Both the position numbers and the translations under genes were made by a program. The notes beneath the pieces are model-generated. The model did not search any database, was not told the origin of the DNA, and worked only from the letters and a program-made list of their open reading frames with translations. From Aquilaria yunnanensis (Eukaryota > Streptophyta > Magnoliopsida > Malvales > Thymelaeaceae): a stretch of DNA of 64,000 bases. The stretch covers positions 3,782,001 to 3,846,000 of the forward strand of contig JBDJPA010000011.1 of the NCBI GenBank assembly GCA_039654915.1. Reading direction: 5' to 3'. Below, one piece after another: positions 63,601 through 64,000 of this stretch; within the stretch, counting starts at the first letter, position 1, and each line of letters starts with the position of its first letter.

Positions 63601-63986
63601 GCTAATCACTTTAATTAAACCAGACATGACAAGGAGAATTTTAAGGAGTAATATAATTGGAATAAAGTGCAAAGTGGTTACTGGTGTGGAAGTATTAGAG
63701 ATGGGGACTGCGAGCGGCTAGCGGCCTCCCACCATAAAACATTAAAACTTACCTGGTGACGAATAGAGCCAAAAACAGAGTGCAAGACAGAGACAACATC
63801 CGTCTTGGTGGTGAAATGGCTCATTCCAAATAACCCCCTAAGCTGTTGAAGGCCGATCACGATGGCTGCCCCAGCCATGAACCCAACAATCGCCGCATGC
63901 GACAGGAAATCCACCAGAAACCCCAACCTCAACACTCCGAACACCGCCTGAAAGCTTCCGGCGAAGAAGGTCGCCGTCAACGCCAT
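56377..63986 (-). CDS. SULTR2: Group 2 (low-affinity) sulfate transporter, 5' end outside window
   Basis: Plasma-membrane proton/sulfate cotransporter of the SLC26/SulP family with a C-terminal STAS domain. Exons: 63986-63753, 63091-63026, 62931-62701, 62165-62039, 61887-61601, 60897-60695, 60539-60451, 56693-56617 and 56520-56377. All phases fit; the 62701 donor is weak (ACT/GTCGGT). Visible parts are [89 protein letters not shown] and the STAS motif [13 protein letters not shown], ending [36 protein letters not shown] and LCFANANF fit SULTR2 better than SULTR1 or SULTR3. The N-terminal third lies beyond 64000. The intron between 60451 and 56693 is about 3.8 kb. Confidence 0.93.
59060..59291. 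mobile_element. Stowaway-like MITE in duplication copy 2
   Basis: Flanked by TA. Left end CTCCTTCCATTTATT, right end AAAAATGGAGGAAG, with an A/T-rich interior. It lies in the long SULTR2 intron, and a counterpart sits at the same place in copy 1, so it was present before the duplication. Confidence 0.7.
63326..63572. mobile_element. Possible Stowaway-like MITE in a SULTR2 intron
   Basis: TA-flanked segment beginning CTCCCTCCCTCCCTCC and ending GATATGAGAGAG, about 247 bp, in the intron between 63753 and 63091. The inverted ends match only over a few bases, so this is tentative. Confidence 0.4.
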
Positions 63987-64000
63987 CTTTGTGTAATAAA

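Noticed and set aside
63678..63986. ATG at 63986 as the start of the transporter
   Set aside because: It follows an intron acceptor (CAAAG/ATGG) and lies in the middle of the SulP membrane domain, so it is an internal methionine; the true start is outside the window.

Overview
The window is 64 kb of plant nuclear DNA, most likely from a eudicot. Its genes have many short exons and AT-rich introns, gene density is low, and the proteins are plant types: a group-2 SULTR sulfate transporter, an EMB1895-type Integrator subunit and F-box debris. MULE, hAT, Stowaway-like and Helitron-like elements fill much of the space between genes. I cannot name the species from sequence alone. All exon models are read by eye from splice consensus, reading-frame continuity and remembered family resemblance.

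Left part (1-14.4 kb): an AT-rich spacer, then a full-length Mutator-like element (2120-7445). It has 161-bp terminal inverted repeats, a 9-10 bp target-site duplication, a four-exon transposase gene on + and a convergent GRF-zinc-finger gene on - that is interrupted by one stop codon. About 1.3 kb further on is a complete seven-exon gene for Integrator subunit 7 (8749-14351, +, 1144 aa).

Middle (14.4-34 kb): two low-confidence exons on -, repeat-derived DNA, a frameshifted F-box pseudogene, and a complete five-exon YrdC/Sua5 gene (21100-23251, -) for the first step of t6A tRNA modification. A possible small upstream ORF is spliced into the first exon of that gene. Next come a LINE-type RNase H remnant, a 972-bp hAT-type element with its target-site duplication, and a probable Helitron whose 3' end is clear at 32491. 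The Helitron carries a decayed 183-codon ORF. A Stowaway MITE follows.

Right part (34-64 kb): a 16-exon gene on + (36070-42563) for a Gln/Pro/Asn-rich, apparently disordered protein with four tandem repeats of about 24 residues and an EAR-like C terminus. A non-coding direct repeat lies both inside this gene's large intron and just downstream of it. Then come a two-exon gene on - for a conserved 75-aa protein and a 1.57-kb hAT-type element. Last is the 3' two thirds of a SULTR2 sulfate transporter gene on -, which runs off the right edge. The last three exons of this gene, which encode most of the STAS domain, lie in a 5-kb segment that is tandemly duplicated (50722-55652 and 55653-60653). 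Both copies keep open frames and matching splice phases, so the locus offers two alternative C-terminal ends. This duplication and the MULE with its GRF passenger are the most interesting things in the window.
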